Shown: positions 16,519 to 25,298 of the stretch, piece by piece
Numbering within the stretch: position 1 is the stretch's first letter
How the letters are laid out: every line of letters starts with the position of its first letter
NCBI RefSeq assembly: GCF_030812315.1
Contig: NZ_JAUSSM010000018.1
Location: 1-62,654 of the forward strand
Source: Arthrobacter oryzae
GTDB lineage: Bacteria > Actinomycetota > Actinomycetes > Actinomycetales > Micrococcaceae
Reading direction: 5' to 3'
DNA length: 62,654 bases
The notes under the pieces: generated by a model
What the model saw: the letters and a program-made list of their open reading frames with translations, nothing else
Database searches by the model: none
Told to the model about the DNA's origin: nothing
Position numbers and translations under genes: made by a program

Positions 16519-17427
16519 ATGAATACGGCAACACAACCTGTTATCGAGACCCTGGGTCTTGTTAAGCATTTCGGCAGGACACGGGCACTGGATGGCCTGA
16601 ACCTGAGCGTCGCTGCCGGTGAAATCCACGGTTTTCTGGGTCCTAACGGCGCGGGCAAATCCACCACCTTGAGGGTTCTTCTGGGGCTGATCCGCCCCAC
16701 CGCCGGTACGGCCCGGGTCTTCGGCGTGAATCCCTGGGACGACCCCGTCAGGGCGCATCGGGACATCGCCTACGTCCCGGGCGATGTGAGTCTGTGGCCG
16801 AACCTTTCCGGGGGCGAAGTCATCGATCTGCTCACCGGCCTGCGCGGCGGCGCCGACGGGAATCTGCGCCAGGAGCTCATCGACGAGTTTGAGTTCGACC
16901 CCCGGAAGAAGGCCCGCACTTACTCGAAAGGCAACCGGCAGAAAGTCGCCCTGATCGCCGCGTTCGCCCGACCAGCAAGACTGTATCTGCTCGATGAGCC
17001 CAGCGCCGGCCTGGACCCTGTGATGGACGCCGTGTTCCGCCGCCACATCGAACGTGTCAGCAGGGGCGGGGCGACCGTCCTGCTCTCCAGCCACATTCTC
17101 AGCGAGGTCGAACAGCTCTGTGACCGGATCACCATCATCCGTTCCGGAACCGCGGTCGAGACCGGGACCCTGGGCGAACTCCGGCACCTGAAACGCACGC
17201 ATTTCCGGGTCACCGGACTGGCCGAGCCGGCACGCCTGGCGGCGCTGCCCGGGATGCACGGGATCAGCATCGACGGCGGCGCTGCCGAGTTCGACGCCGA
17301 TGCCGCCGACCTCGGTGCCGTCCTGGCCGGCATCGCCGAGCCAGGAATCAGCGGGCTCACCGTCGCGCCGCCATCCCTGGAGTCCTTGTTCCTGCGCCAC
17401 TACAGTGACCGCAACACAGCGGGGTGA
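16519..17427 (+). CDS. ABC exporter ATP-binding protein, drug-efflux type
   Basis: 302-residue ATPase with Walker A GPNGAGKST (about 47-55), Q-loop region, signature variant YSKGNRQKV (about 136-144), Walker B LYLLDEPSAGLDP and the H-loop SSHILSEVEQLCD. The C-terminal 80 residues form the regulatory extension of DrrA/CcmA-type exporters. It pairs with the 539-residue permease that starts five bases after its stop. By family it powers export of hydrophobic compounds, often antibiotics. ATG 16519 follows the GAGGAG that is partly paired in the leader hairpin. Confidence 0.93.
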   Translation: MNTATQPVIETLGLVKHFGRTRALDGLNLSVAAGEIHGFLGPNGAGKSTTLRVLLGLIRPTAGTARVFGVNPWDDPVRAHRDIAYVPGDVSLWPNLSGGEVIDLLTGLRGGADGNLRQELIDEFEFDPRKKARTYSKGNRQKVALIAAFARPARLYLLDEPSAGLDPVMDAVFRRHIERVSRGGATVLLSSHILSEVEQLCDRITIIRSGTAVETGTLGELRHLKRTHFRVTGLAEPARLAALPGMHGISIDGGAAEFDADAADLGAVLAGIAEPGISGLTVAPPSLESLFLRHYSDRNTAG

Positions 17428-17431
17428 AGTG

Positions 17432-19051
17432 ATGCCAGGCTTGTTGCAGCTGGCACTGTTCCAGGCGCGCCGGGACCGGGTGACGCTGCCGGTCTGGATC
17501 CTGGGCATCACGCTGCTCGGCTTTGCGACCTCCAGCGCGGTCGTCACGCAATTTGGTGATGAGCCCTCGCAGGCAGCGATCCTGACCCTGGCAGCCACGA
17601 ACCCGGCCTTTCTCTTCCTCCGTGGCCTGCCCGACGGCACCGGCGTTGGGGCGGTCGTGTTCTTTCAGGGTTTCGCGTTCACGGCCGTACTGGCGGGACT
17701 GATGAGCACATTCCTGGTGGTGCGGCACACCCGCACCGACGAAGAGCTCGGACGGGCCGAATTCCTCGGCTCGGTCCCGCTCCCGCGGGCAGCGTCCCTG
17801 ACCGCGACGCTTCTGCTGGGCGCGGCCGCGAACCTGATCCTGGCCATGTTTCTCGCCGCCGGTTTCGTTGCGGCCGGGCTGCCGGTTCCCGGCGCAGTGG
17901 GGGCCGGTGCCGCTGTCGGTGCTGTTGGCGTGTTCTTTGTCGGCTTGGCCGCGGCCGTCGCCCAGGTCATGCCCTCGGGAAGGAGCGCGAACGGTGCTGC
18001 TGCCGGCCTGGTCGGGGCTGCATATCTGCTCCGGGGTGTCGGAGACGCGCTGGGGACTCTGGCGTCGGACCTGCTGCATGTGAGCAGTGCATGGCCGTCG
18101 CTGCTGTCACCGATCGGCTGGGGGCAGCGGTTACGGCCGTTCACCAGTCCGGACCTGTTCGCGCTGCTGGTCCTTCTGGCAGCTGCTCTGGGCGTGGCCG
18201 TCGCTGCTGTGCTGATCCGGCGACGGCGGGATGTGGGCGCCATCCTTCTGCCCCAGCGCGACGGCAGGGAGCGGGCCGGAGTCGGCGGCACGTCGTTCGT
18301 CGGGTTGGCATGGCGCCTGCAGCGCTCCACCCTGGCCGGATGGTGCGTCGGGGCCGCGGCCCTGGGTGCGGTGGCGGGCGCCCTCGGCCCTCTGGTTTCC
18401 GAGACGGTCTCCAGTGTGGCGCCGTTGAAGGAACTCATTTCCCGGCTCGTGCCGGGCGGGCAGGCCGGACTCATTGACGTGTTCGTCACGGCCTTGCTCG
18501 GTGTGGCCGGGGTGTTCGCGGCGGCTGCAGGCATTCAGGCGGTGCTGCGGATGCGTGCAGAAGAGGCTGAGGGCAGGGCCGAGGCCCTTCTCGCAGCGCC
18601 GCTATCCCGGGCGCGGTGGATCGGCGCGAACCTGTTCATTGCCGCTGGCTCAGCCGTTGGCGTCTCCGGAACGGCTGGGGTTGCGGCCGCCATCGGCTTG
18701 GGACTCTCGGGCACGTCAACCGGACCTGCCGTGTCCCTGGTGCCGGCAGCGTTGGCGCACATCCCGGCCGCCCTCGTGTTTCTCGCCGCAGCGGCCGTGG
18801 TCTTCGCCGCCGCGCCGCGCCTCAGTATCTTACTGGGGTGGGGAATGCTGGCTGGCGGGCTTGTGCTGGGCGAATTTGGGGAGCTGTTCGGGCTGCCGGT
18901 GTGGCTGCAGGACGTGAGTCCGTTCCGGCACTCCTCGGCCATGCCCGTGGAACCTTTCGACCCCGGCGGGGCGCTGGCACTGGCTGCCATTGCGGTAGCG
19001 CTGGCAGGCCTGGCCGTCTATTCCATTCGACGGCGGGACCTGACTGCCTAG
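17432..19051 (+). CDS. ABC-2 type exporter permease, tetronasin-resistance-like
   Basis: A 539-residue protein with about twelve hydrophobic segments in two homologous halves, the arrangement of fused ABC-2 permeases such as the tetronasin exporter. Features include LMSTFLVVRHTRTDEELGRA in the first half and ADEE-like AEEAEGRAEALLAAPLSRAR in the second, both reflecting the cytoplasmic coupling loops. A single permease of this kind with one ATPase forms the full exporter. Very alanine-, glycine- and valine-rich. The ATG lies five bases after the ATPase stop, within GAAGTGATG, so the genes are co-translated. Confidence 0.92.
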   Translation: MPGLLQLALFQARRDRVTLPVWILGITLLGFATSSAVVTQFGDEPSQAAILTLAATNPAFLFLRGLPDGTGVGAVVFFQGFAFTAVLAGLMSTFLVVRHTRTDEELGRAEFLGSVPLPRAASLTATLLLGAAANLILAMFLAAGFVAAGLPVPGAVGAGAAVGAVGVFFVGLAAAVAQVMPSGRSANGAAAGLVGAAYLLRGVGDALGTLASDLLHVSSAWPSLLSPIGWGQRLRPFTSPDLFALLVLLAAALGVAVAAVLIRRRRDVGAILLPQRDGRERAGVGGTSFVGLAWRLQRSTLAGWCVGAAALGAVAGALGPLVSETVSSVAPLKELISRLVPGGQAGLIDVFVTALLGVAGVFAAAAGIQAVLRMRAEEAEGRAEALLAAPLSRARWIGANLFIAAGSAVGVSGTAGVAAAIGLGLSGTSTGPAVSLVPAALAHIPAALVFLAAAAVVFAAAPRLSILLGWGMLAGGLVLGEFGELFGLPVWLQDVSPFRHSSAMPVEPFDPGGALALAAIAVALAGLAVYSIRRRDLTA

Positions 19052-19095
19052 TGGGCTGTCGTGTGGGAAAGGGGTTGGTCAGGGAAAGGAGTTGG

Positions 19096-19638
19096 TCAGG
19101 CACGGAATGCCATGAAGTCGATGACGGCTGCCTGGGCTTCTTCGCGGGCCGGTCCGAGCCAGAACAGGTGGCTGGGCGCGGACAGTTCGACGAGCACGGC
19201 CCCCGGGATGGTGTCTACGTAGTCCTGTGCGTGGGCGAAAGTGACGCCGGCATCCTGGCGTGAGGCGGTCACTAACGTCGGGCAGGTGGTTCGGGTTTGG
19301 GCCATCCGGCGGTATGCCGCACGACCGGGTCGGGCCTGTTGCAGATCGTTGACGAACCCGCTGCCCGACCGCATCGTCCGGAACAGCTCTCGTGCCCTGC
19401 CCTTGTCCTCCACGGACCAGGTGTCCCACCACTCATCTACCGGCGCCTTGGATAGTGCGCCGACCATCCGACGTAGCCCGGCATCGGACCTGACGAAACG
19501 TGACACCATGGCCCAGGTGAGGCCCTGCAGAGCCGGAGAGAACACCAAAGGGCCGAGCAGTGATTCAAGGCGGGCGTCCGGATATGCCCGCGTCGAAGGA
19601 GCGCAGCTGTGCAGGATCAGGCGGGGCGCCGTGCTCAT
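19096..19638 (-). pseudogene. Alpha/beta hydrolase lacking its N-terminal third
   Basis: The readable part begins around APRLILHSCAPSTRAYPDAR, which in intact hydrolases follows the GxSxGG nucleophile elbow and a segment such as AARHPDRV. Later segments carry the likely Asp (LVTASRQDAGVTFAHAQDYV) and catalytic His (SAPSHLFWLG). The oxyanion strand and nucleophile Ser are missing; the upstream frame (to 19815) has unrelated composition. The gene is therefore a 5'-truncated remnant. The nearby exporter stop lies 44 bases away on the opposite strand. Confidence 0.7.
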
Positions 19639-19843
19639 TTCCGGCCGGGCTGTCGGTTGGTTATGCAGGTCGCTGTTCGTTTCTGCATGAAACGTTCGGA
19701 GAGGAGGGCCGCCACCATGATCTCCGTCGATTTCCAGCAGGAGGGCCGCCCCGTGGTGCGGTGCTAATCCGGGGCCGGTCCGGTTCGGAGACCTGCCCTT
19801 CATATTGGAGCGCAATCGGCGCCTAAATGGACAAGAAAGAGGG

Positions 19844-19860
19844 TGTGCACAATGTGCACA
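19844..19860. repeat. TGTGCAC-type palindrome, copy C
   Basis: Perfect 17-base inverted repeat TGTGCACAATGTGCACA with a one-base centre. It is closest to the palindrome in repeats A, B and D. It lies 92 bases before the tRNA-Leu-like 3' end at 19953. Confidence 0.65.
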
Positions 19861-19952
19861 CTATTGCCGTCGGACCGGGCCGTACCGGCGTCGGATTGGG
19901 CCGATCGCGGATGTTTTCGGGGGAGTGGCGGATTTGCAAGGCATGGAACCCG

Positions 19953-19974
19953 GTTCGAGTCCCACCTCGGGCAC
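19953..19974 (+). other. tRNA-Leu-like 3' end (possible att remnant), left copy
   Basis: The 22 bases starting GTTCGAGTCCCACC and ending GGGCAC match the T-loop, 3' T-stem and 3' acceptor strand of a bacterial tRNA-Leu (acceptor 5' GCCCGAG). The 5' half of a tRNA is not intact, although GGGGGAGTGGCGGA about 40 bases upstream is reminiscent of tRNA-Leu. A second copy with one base changed lies at 42913. Preserved tRNA 3' ends are what integrase-mediated insertion leaves behind. Confidence 0.5.
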
Positions 19975-19984
19975 GTTTTCCCAT

Positions 19985-20009
19985 GTCAGGGGCCCTTTGG
20001 GCCTCTGAC
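19985..20009 (+). terminator. Hairpin after tRNA-like end
   Basis: Stem GTCAGGGGCCC with GGGCCTCTGAC around a TTT loop, eleven pairs including one G-T. No T tract follows. Its place directly behind the tRNA-like 3' end parallels the true terminator after the second copy at 42941. Confidence 0.5.
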
Positions 20010-20247
20010 GTGGTGGACGGGGTTCACGCTTGTCCGAGAAGATCGCTTTTGACGGGTGTCGGTCACGCCGTGTTTGTCGCTAGCCTTTCTTGTGGCCGGT
20101 TCCTCCCGTGCGTCGGGGCTTTCCGCTGTCTTAATGCTTCATGGGAGCGTCCGGCCGGGACGACATGACCGGGCAGGTTCCGGGGGAGTGGTGCACGGCT
20201 GAGCGATCGTTTTCTTCATACCCATTCATTTCGCTCGGGTGGGATGG

Positions 20248-20493
20248 CTACATGACATAGCCGCTGAAATGTTCGGGTGTCATCCGATTGATTGGGCGAA
20301 CGACCTGGGCCAGGTTGTTGCGCCGGCCCGTAGTGCCAAGCAGGGTCTGCTCGGCGACGGATAGTTCGTCGAGGAGTATTCCGGGATCCATTCCTGGGTC
20401 GAATGCCCGACCAGATACACCGTAGTCCATCCCCGTGAGGTCGCAATCCTGTTCGTGGACACTCGGCCAGTGGATGCCATCGCGTTCCATCAC
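20248..20493 (-). pseudogene. C-terminal fragment of an unidentified protein
   Basis: The minus strand encodes 81 residues beginning MMERDGIHWPSVHEQDCDL and ending PINRMTPEHFSGYVM; composition looks genuinely coding, and the frame is open for about 25 codons before the first Met. I do not recognise the family. A 36-base stretch (coding GRAFDPGMDPGILL) resembles plus-strand DNA at about 23459-23520, where the frame is different. No ribosome site is seen, so this is more likely a fragment than a whole gene. Confidence 0.35.
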
Positions 20494-20594
20494 GACATCC
20501 TGGGCGCCGACGACCGGAAAGGCTACTTCAGCCTTCCCGTATCGCGGCGTCTGTCAGGTTAGCGCATTCCACTGCCGTTGCTCATGAGGAAGCC

Positions 20595-20636
20595 CCTGAG
20601 GGGCAGGACTAGGTGTCAAAAGCGCTGCCCCTCAGG
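20595..20636. terminator. 12-bp inverted repeat downstream of DUF6454 gene
   Basis: CCTGAGGGGCAG (20595-20606) pairs perfectly with CTGCCCCTCAGG (20625-20636) across an 18-base loop. It lies 66 bases beyond the stop of the leftward DUF6454 gene. No T tract follows in that direction, so termination would be inefficient. Confidence 0.5.
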
Positions 20637-20702
20637 CTGCCTTCCTACGGACCGGGACCAAGAGCCCGGTCCCCTCACGCGGGCCACGGATTGTTTACTG
20701 GC

Positions 20703-21650
20703 TCAGGGGCGGGCTTCGAAGACGAAGAGTTCGGTTCCAGCGACTTCTTCGCCGTCATCGGGGGCAGCGAACAGGCGCAGCACGCCGCCGTCAGATTCCA
20801 GGGCAACCGGGTTGCGGGTCATCGAGTGCCCGGCGGTGGAGAATTTCTGGAACGGGACCTCGTGGACGATCGTTCCATCTGTGAGGTCGGTCAGGGCGAC
20901 GCCGCCGAGCTCGAACGGCTTACCGTCAGCAGTCTTGAGGCCGGTAACACCCGAGCAGAGCTGATGCCCGGCTCCGGCGTACTCGCAGTCCTGATAGTCG
21001 ATTAAGTGGCTGGGGTTGGACTGCGTCCCCAGGAGCCTGCCTTGGTTATTCCAGGTGAACAGCTTGCGGGAACCCCAGCTGACGCCGCTGATTCGGTTGG
21101 TCTTGCGGTCGGCGACAACACCGCCAACGTGGTCAGCCTGACGGAACTGCTCCGTGACCTCGTAGGTGTCTGGATCGATTGTGTAGACGATCGAGCTGCT
21201 GTTGGGCCGGTACTCGGCCACGGGAACCCAGACCTTCTCGCCGTCGAAGTCCGTACCGCCCGGGTGGTAGATCGTGTCCTCACCCAGGACGACGTCTTTC
21301 AGCAGCTTTCCCTGCCGGTCGATGACGAAGACGTGGCCGCGGCCCTTGCCGGTAGTGCGGTCGTAGCCGCCGACGGGCGAGGGGTAGCGCACGGTCGGTT
21401 CGAGGATCTCGACGCTGCTGAGGAAGATTTTGTCGCCGACCAGCGACATGCCCTGCGGGTGGAAGGTCGGGAAGTCTAGCTTGAGCTTCTGGACCTGGTC
21501 CCACTGGGTGTTGCGGTCCACCTTAGTGAAGGCCTCTGCTTCTGCCGTGAGGCCCTTAGGGGTTTGCCCGTTGGTGGCCACAGCGGAGGTTCCGGCTGTC
21601 AGGGTGGCCGCGGCGACTGCTGCGAAGGCCAGGACGCGCTTCATCTTCAT
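20703..21650 (-). CDS. Secreted DUF6454-family protein
   Basis: 315 residues with a Sec signal peptide (MKMKRVLAFAAVAAATLTAG, cleavage probably after ATA/VATNG). The mature part reads as beta-propeller-like repeats with turns such as HPQGMSLVGDKIFLSSVEI, YHPGGTDFDGEKVWVPVAEY and HVGGVVADRKTNRISGVSWG, each with a short H-x-G-(G/M) signature, the pattern of the DUF6454 family. Two Cys (CEYAGAGHQLC) could form a disulfide. It is probably an extracytoplasmic binding or lactonase-like protein of unknown function. The gene stands alone. Confidence 0.85.
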   Translation of the reverse strand: MKMKRVLAFAAVAAATLTAGTSAVATNGQTPKGLTAEAEAFTKVDRNTQWDQVQKLKLDFPTFHPQGMSLVGDKIFLSSVEILEPTVRYPSPVGGYDRTTGKGRGHVFVIDRQGKLLKDVVLGEDTIYHPGGTDFDGEKVWVPVAEYRPNSSSIVYTIDPDTYEVTEQFRQADHVGGVVADRKTNRISGVSWGSRKLFTWNNQGRLLGTQSNPSHLIDYQDCEYAGAGHQLCSGVTGLKTADGKPFELGGVALTDLTDGTIVHEVPFQKFSTAGHSMTRNPVALESDGGVLRLFAAPDDGEEVAGTELFVFEARP

Positions 21651-21879
21651 GTCTGCTCCAGGTGCGTGATAGTGGTGCCCGGTGGCCGGGCCCGATCAAA
21701 CTTAGGCGCCCGGGATGGCAAGACAGACAACGGCAGGTGTCGAGAGGGTGAAGCAACCGACCCGGGCCGCGGACACCCCAGCAATCGGCTTGACCAGCAG
21801 CGGGCAGCCCGGAGCTGCCGGATGGAGGAGTGCCGGACTGCTGGGATAGCCAGGAGCCCGGCGCCGCGGCCGAGCCCTT

Positions 21880-22137
21880 CTAGAAGCAGGTTGGCACCGA
21901 AGAGATCCTCTTGTCCACAAGTCCGGTCAACAGGGCCGCGTCGGACGTGGACATGACGTTCCCTGGAAATGTGTTGACCAGAGCGCGAAACTTCTGCAGA
22001 TCAGCATCCCAAATCCTCTGGAATCGGCGCCGGTTATGCTGGGTTTTACGGCCAGGAGGGACCGTTACCCGCATCTGGTCCGACACACGGCGGGAATTTT
22101 CGGTCGGGGCCGGCGTTAGCTCTGAGTATGAAAGCAA
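21880..22137 (-). CDS. Possible small hypothetical protein
   Basis: An 85-residue frame ending KFRALVNTFPGNVMSTSDAA and LLTGLVDKRISSVPTCF. The last 45 codons look coding, the first part less so. There is no clear ribosome site, and the start would overlap by 10 bases the divergent quinone oxidoreductase. It may be a 3' fragment of a larger lost gene. I do not recognise it. Confidence 0.25.
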   Translation of the reverse strand: MLSYSELTPAPTENSRRVSDQMRVTVPPGRKTQHNRRRFQRIWDADLQKFRALVNTFPGNVMSTSDAALLTGLVDKRISSVPTCF

Positions 22138-23159
22138 TCGTGTACCGTGCCACCGGCGATCCGTCTGTTCTCGAGCTCGTCGACCGCGACAGCCGCGACC
22201 CGGGGCGCGGGGAGGTGCGCGTACGGGTCATGGTGTCCGCGGTGAACCCCACCGACTGGAAGTCGCGCCGCGGCGCCAAACCGGGTGAGCCCTTGCCCTT
22301 CGCGGAGGTCGTGCCGAACCAGGACGGCGCCGGAGTGGTGGATGCCGTCGGACCCGGCGTCGAGCATCGCCACGTCGGTGACAGGGTCTGGCTGGCCTTG
22401 GCCGCCTACCAGCGCGCCGACGGCGGGACAGCGCAGGAGTTCGCCGTCCTGCCTGCCGAGCGGGTCTTTCCGCTGCCGGAGAACGCCGGGTTCGACGTCG
22501 GCGCAAGCCTGGGTGTTCCCGCGGTCACCGCCCATCGGGCCCTGACCATCGCCGAGGACGGCCCGCGGCGGCTGCACCCGGGAACCTTGGATGGCAAAGT
22601 GGTTCTCGTCGCGGGAGGGGCCGGCGCCGTGGGCCATGCGGCGATCCAGCTCGCCAAGTGGGCCGGCGCCGTTGTGATCACGACCGTGAGCGGACCGGCG
22701 AAGGCTGCGCTGGTCACGGCCGCCGGCGCCGATCACGTCATCAATTACCGGGAAACCGATGCTGCCGCGGAGATCCGCCGGATCGCTCCCGAGGGCGTCG
22801 ACCAGATCGTGGAGGTAGCACCCGCGCAGAACGCGGAACTCGACCTGGCAGTGATCCGCAACCGCGGCTCCATCGCGGTCTACGCCAACAACGGCGGCGA
22901 TCAGATGAGCCTGGACGTGCGCAGGCATTTCAGCCTCAATGTCCGCTACCAGTTCGTGCTGCTCTACACCGTTGGCATGGCGGCGGTGCACGCCGCCGCC
23001 GAGGACATCAATGCGGCCATCGCCGACGGCGCCCTTCCGGTCGGAGAGGCCGCAGGCCTGCCGCTGCATCGCTTTGACCTGGCGGACACGGCTGCGGCCC
23101 ACGCGGCGGTGGAAGAGAGCATCGTCGGCAAGGTCCTGATCGATGTGTCAGCAGGCTAG
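22128..23159 (+). CDS. Zinc-independent quinone oxidoreductase (MDR family)
   Basis: 343 residues of the NADPH:quinone reductase branch of medium-chain dehydrogenases. The GroES-like N-terminal domain shows MKAIVYRATGDPSVLELVDR, VSAVNPTDWKSRRG and GAGVVDAVGPGV. The Rossmann nucleotide loop is VLVAGGAGAVGHAAIQLAKW, about residues 160-180. The zinc ligands of alcohol dehydrogenases are absent. It reduces quinones or activated enones with NADPH. No good ribosome site is visible before ATG 22128, so expression may depend on an unusual leader. It is alone between debris. Confidence 0.9.
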   Translation: MKAIVYRATGDPSVLELVDRDSRDPGRGEVRVRVMVSAVNPTDWKSRRGAKPGEPLPFAEVVPNQDGAGVVDAVGPGVEHRHVGDRVWLALAAYQRADGGTAQEFAVLPAERVFPLPENAGFDVGASLGVPAVTAHRALTIAEDGPRRLHPGTLDGKVVLVAGGAGAVGHAAIQLAKWAGAVVITTVSGPAKAALVTAAGADHVINYRETDAAAEIRRIAPEGVDQIVEVAPAQNAELDLAVIRNRGSIAVYANNGGDQMSLDVRRHFSLNVRYQFVLLYTVGMAAVHAAAEDINAAIADGALPVGEAAGLPLHRFDLADTAAAHAAVEESIVGKVLIDVSAG

Positions 23160-24368
23160 CCGATAACACATCGGGATCATCACGCAGTGCAGCCGAGGAA
23201 CTGAGCGGGCCGATAAGTCGGGACTGCGGACGGGTAGCCCGGTTCAGAACGCCTCGGCCACCGGAGCGAAGAACCAGGCGGCCCAGCCGATCGCGGGCAA
23301 GGTCATTAGGATGCCAGCCACCGGGCCCACCCTGGACATGTCGCCGCGATGGGCCCAGAGCTGCCAGAGTCGCGGCTATCGCAGGACCTCGCCAGGTCTG
23401 GAAGCGAACTCCCTGTCAGTTGCCATTCTCTTCGTCGGCTGAAGCTCTCGTTGTGCACCACTGCGTACCTGGTCGGGCCTTCCACCCAGGATTACATCCC
23501 GGTGTACTCTTACTCTTCGACGTCCAGACCTCCGCCGAGAAGGCCTCTTGCCCCAAGGAGTTCGTGGCCTGCGCGCCAGGACAAGTCCATGATGTCATTG
23601 ATCGCTGCATCCACCCGTTGGGCTGCTCACATATCGATGGTGGCACTGGCTGCCCCAATCAGGTGCATATGCGCTGCGTGTGTCGGGCCGGCAACGAAAA
23701 ACGGAGCCGCCGCCGACCCCTCCCTGAATGGGTGGGTAAAGCGACTCCGTTTCGCCCCGGAAGCTTGAGACCGGCCCCGTCCGACGCTTGAGTCCGGCAG
23801 AAGCCCGCAAACCGGGCAGATTTCCCACGCCACGTCGCCCCTGACGATGCCCATGTGGCGGCGGAGTCAATGACTCCCCCCAATACACGAGAGTGGGAGA
23901 ACCCGGCATGATCATTGTGCATCCCGGACGCCTTCTCGGCTGTCTATGAGTGCAATTATTTCCCGGAAAGCGCTCTGCTGGCTTGTGGAGCGACGGACGT
24001 TTGCAACGATTTCGCCGATTGTTCATCCACACTGATTGAGCCGATTGTTCATCCACACTGATTGACTTGGCAGTTTCATCTGGCTGAGCCGGCCATAGCC
24101 TCGGATGTATTGCCAGCGTTGAGCCGGATCGCCCTGTGAAAGAGAGCACGGGCTTCCTCAAGCGGGCCATGAAGTGTGGCCGTACCTCGCGAGGAAGATG
24201 ACGGTCAGGTTATTGGGATTTGATCGTCAGCAGACCCTGATCATATTCGCAGCCGATCAGTTGCAGCACAATTCCATAACGGGCCATAACCGTGGCGTCA
24301 CCCTTGGCAACGGCAAGCGTGCTTCACCCAGGCGCCGCCATTTACCGTCCGGCGCTTTTCAGGGCCGA
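23160..24368. other. 1.2-kb stretch without a supported gene
   Basis: Contains short coding-like traces only. On the minus strand 23246-23338 could encode the C-terminal membrane helix of a lost transporter (GILMTLPAIGWAAWFFAPVA). At about 23459-23520 there is a stretch related to the fragment at 20248-20493. CGGAG and CTCCG arms near 23702 and 23745 flank a purine-rich region. A 26-base tandem duplication is at 24014-24065. Otherwise nothing recognisable. Confidence 0.5.
24014..24065 (+). repeat. Tandem duplication of a 26-bp unit
   Basis: Two identical adjacent units beginning GCCGATTGTTCATCCACACT and ending GATTGA. There is no further copy. It lies in noncoding DNA 300 bases downstream of the TIR-domain gene's stop. 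A replication-slippage product or a paired binding site are both possible. Confidence 0.85.
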
Positions 24369-25298
24369 TCAAGCGCTCCTGACGGACTTCCATTGCTTCA
24401 GCCGCTCGGCAATGAGCGCCGCGCGCCTTTGATCGTCTCGACCGTTCATAATGCCCATGTCGTCCGGGTCGGCGCGCCACCAGACACCAGCTGTCCGCGC
24501 ATTCACATGCGGATCTGTATCAGCGCGAGTCGTGAAATACCCGGATGCGCGGTCACCGGCTTCCAGCCGAATTTCGCCTACTCCCTCCAGCTGCGGCGCG
24601 TTGGGATCCAACGGCCGCTCGCCCTTCCAATAGAAGAAGACGCCTGTGGACCCTTCCCTCTCCTTCACCGCCTCGCTCCAGTATCTTGCTGACAGACTTC
24701 CATCCTCTCGCCACGCGCGGCCCGTCAGTTCCAGCGCGCCGTTGCGATCACGCGAAATCTTCAGGAGGCTAACGGCATCAGGCTCCTTTGCGGTGCGCTC
24801 CGTCAAGGAGAAGTGCCACCACGCGCCCTCGATGCGCGTAAGGCGGCCCTCGTTCTCGATCGCCTTGCGGATTTTCTGGTTGATGGTTCTCATTTCGGAC
24901 GCTGTCATCGCGCCGGCGTAGCGGATGCAGGTGAGGCCGAGGAGATCGCTCGGAAGCTTCGCCCCGCTTGCATGGAGAATAAAGGTTCGGCGCATACCGA
25001 GCACGCCGCCGAAAAGGCCGGCCTCGAACACAACGTTATCCCGCGGAGACGCCTGACCCGACTGAGGCTCGGAAGACGCTGGCAGGCTCACCGTCGTCCA
25101 GTCGTCCTGTGCAAAGACAAACGCCGCGAAATCGACCTCTTGGGTGAGCTCCAGGAGGCGTTCCAGTGTCGACGTTCCCGGATTGAAGGATGTCATCCAG
25201 GGTTCGACACGCGCGACGTCACTCAGACCGCGAGTGAGTGCCTGAAGCAATTTCTCCTGTTTCCCTGACGAGCCCAAGAACATTCGAGGCTTATCCAT
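24369..25298 (-). CDS. TIR-domain (CAP12/Pycsar-like) effector with beta-rich C-terminus
   Basis: 309 residues. The first ~130 carry the CAP12/Pycsar-effector TIR-like domain (Pfam PF10137): PRMFLGSSGKQEKLLQALTR, VDFAAFVFAQDDW and the conserved NVVFEAGLFGGVLGMRRTFI, whose Glu matches the NADase catalytic position, then LPSDLLGLTCIRY. The C-terminal ~150 residues look strand-rich (TRIEGAWWHFSL; SLLKISRDRNGALELTGRAW; VGEIRLEAGDRASGYFTTRA) and are a plausible ligand sensor; I do not recognise it as STING or a cyclic-nucleotide fold. In defence systems such proteins deplete NAD. No CD-NTase or cyclase is adjacent. ATG 25298 follows GGAGGA by four bases; TTGACA (25379-25384 on the minus strand) may be its -35. 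Confidence 0.75.
   Translation of the reverse strand: MDKPRMFLGSSGKQEKLLQALTRGLSDVARVEPWMTSFNPGTSTLERLLELTQEVDFAAFVFAQDDWTTVSLPASSEPQSGQASPRDNVVFEAGLFGGVLGMRRTFILHASGAKLPSDLLGLTCIRYAGAMTASEMRTINQKIRKAIENEGRLTRIEGAWWHFSLTERTAKEPDAVSLLKISRDRNGALELTGRAWREDGSLSARYWSEAVKEREGSTGVFFYWKGERPLDPNAPQLEGVGEIRLEAGDRASGYFTTRADTDPHVNARTAGVWWRADPDDMGIMNGRDDQRRAALIAERLKQWKSVRSA

Noticed and set aside
19915..19974. Complete tRNA-Leu gene
   Set aside because: Only the 3' end matches; acceptor 5' strand, anticodon arm and D arm do not form.
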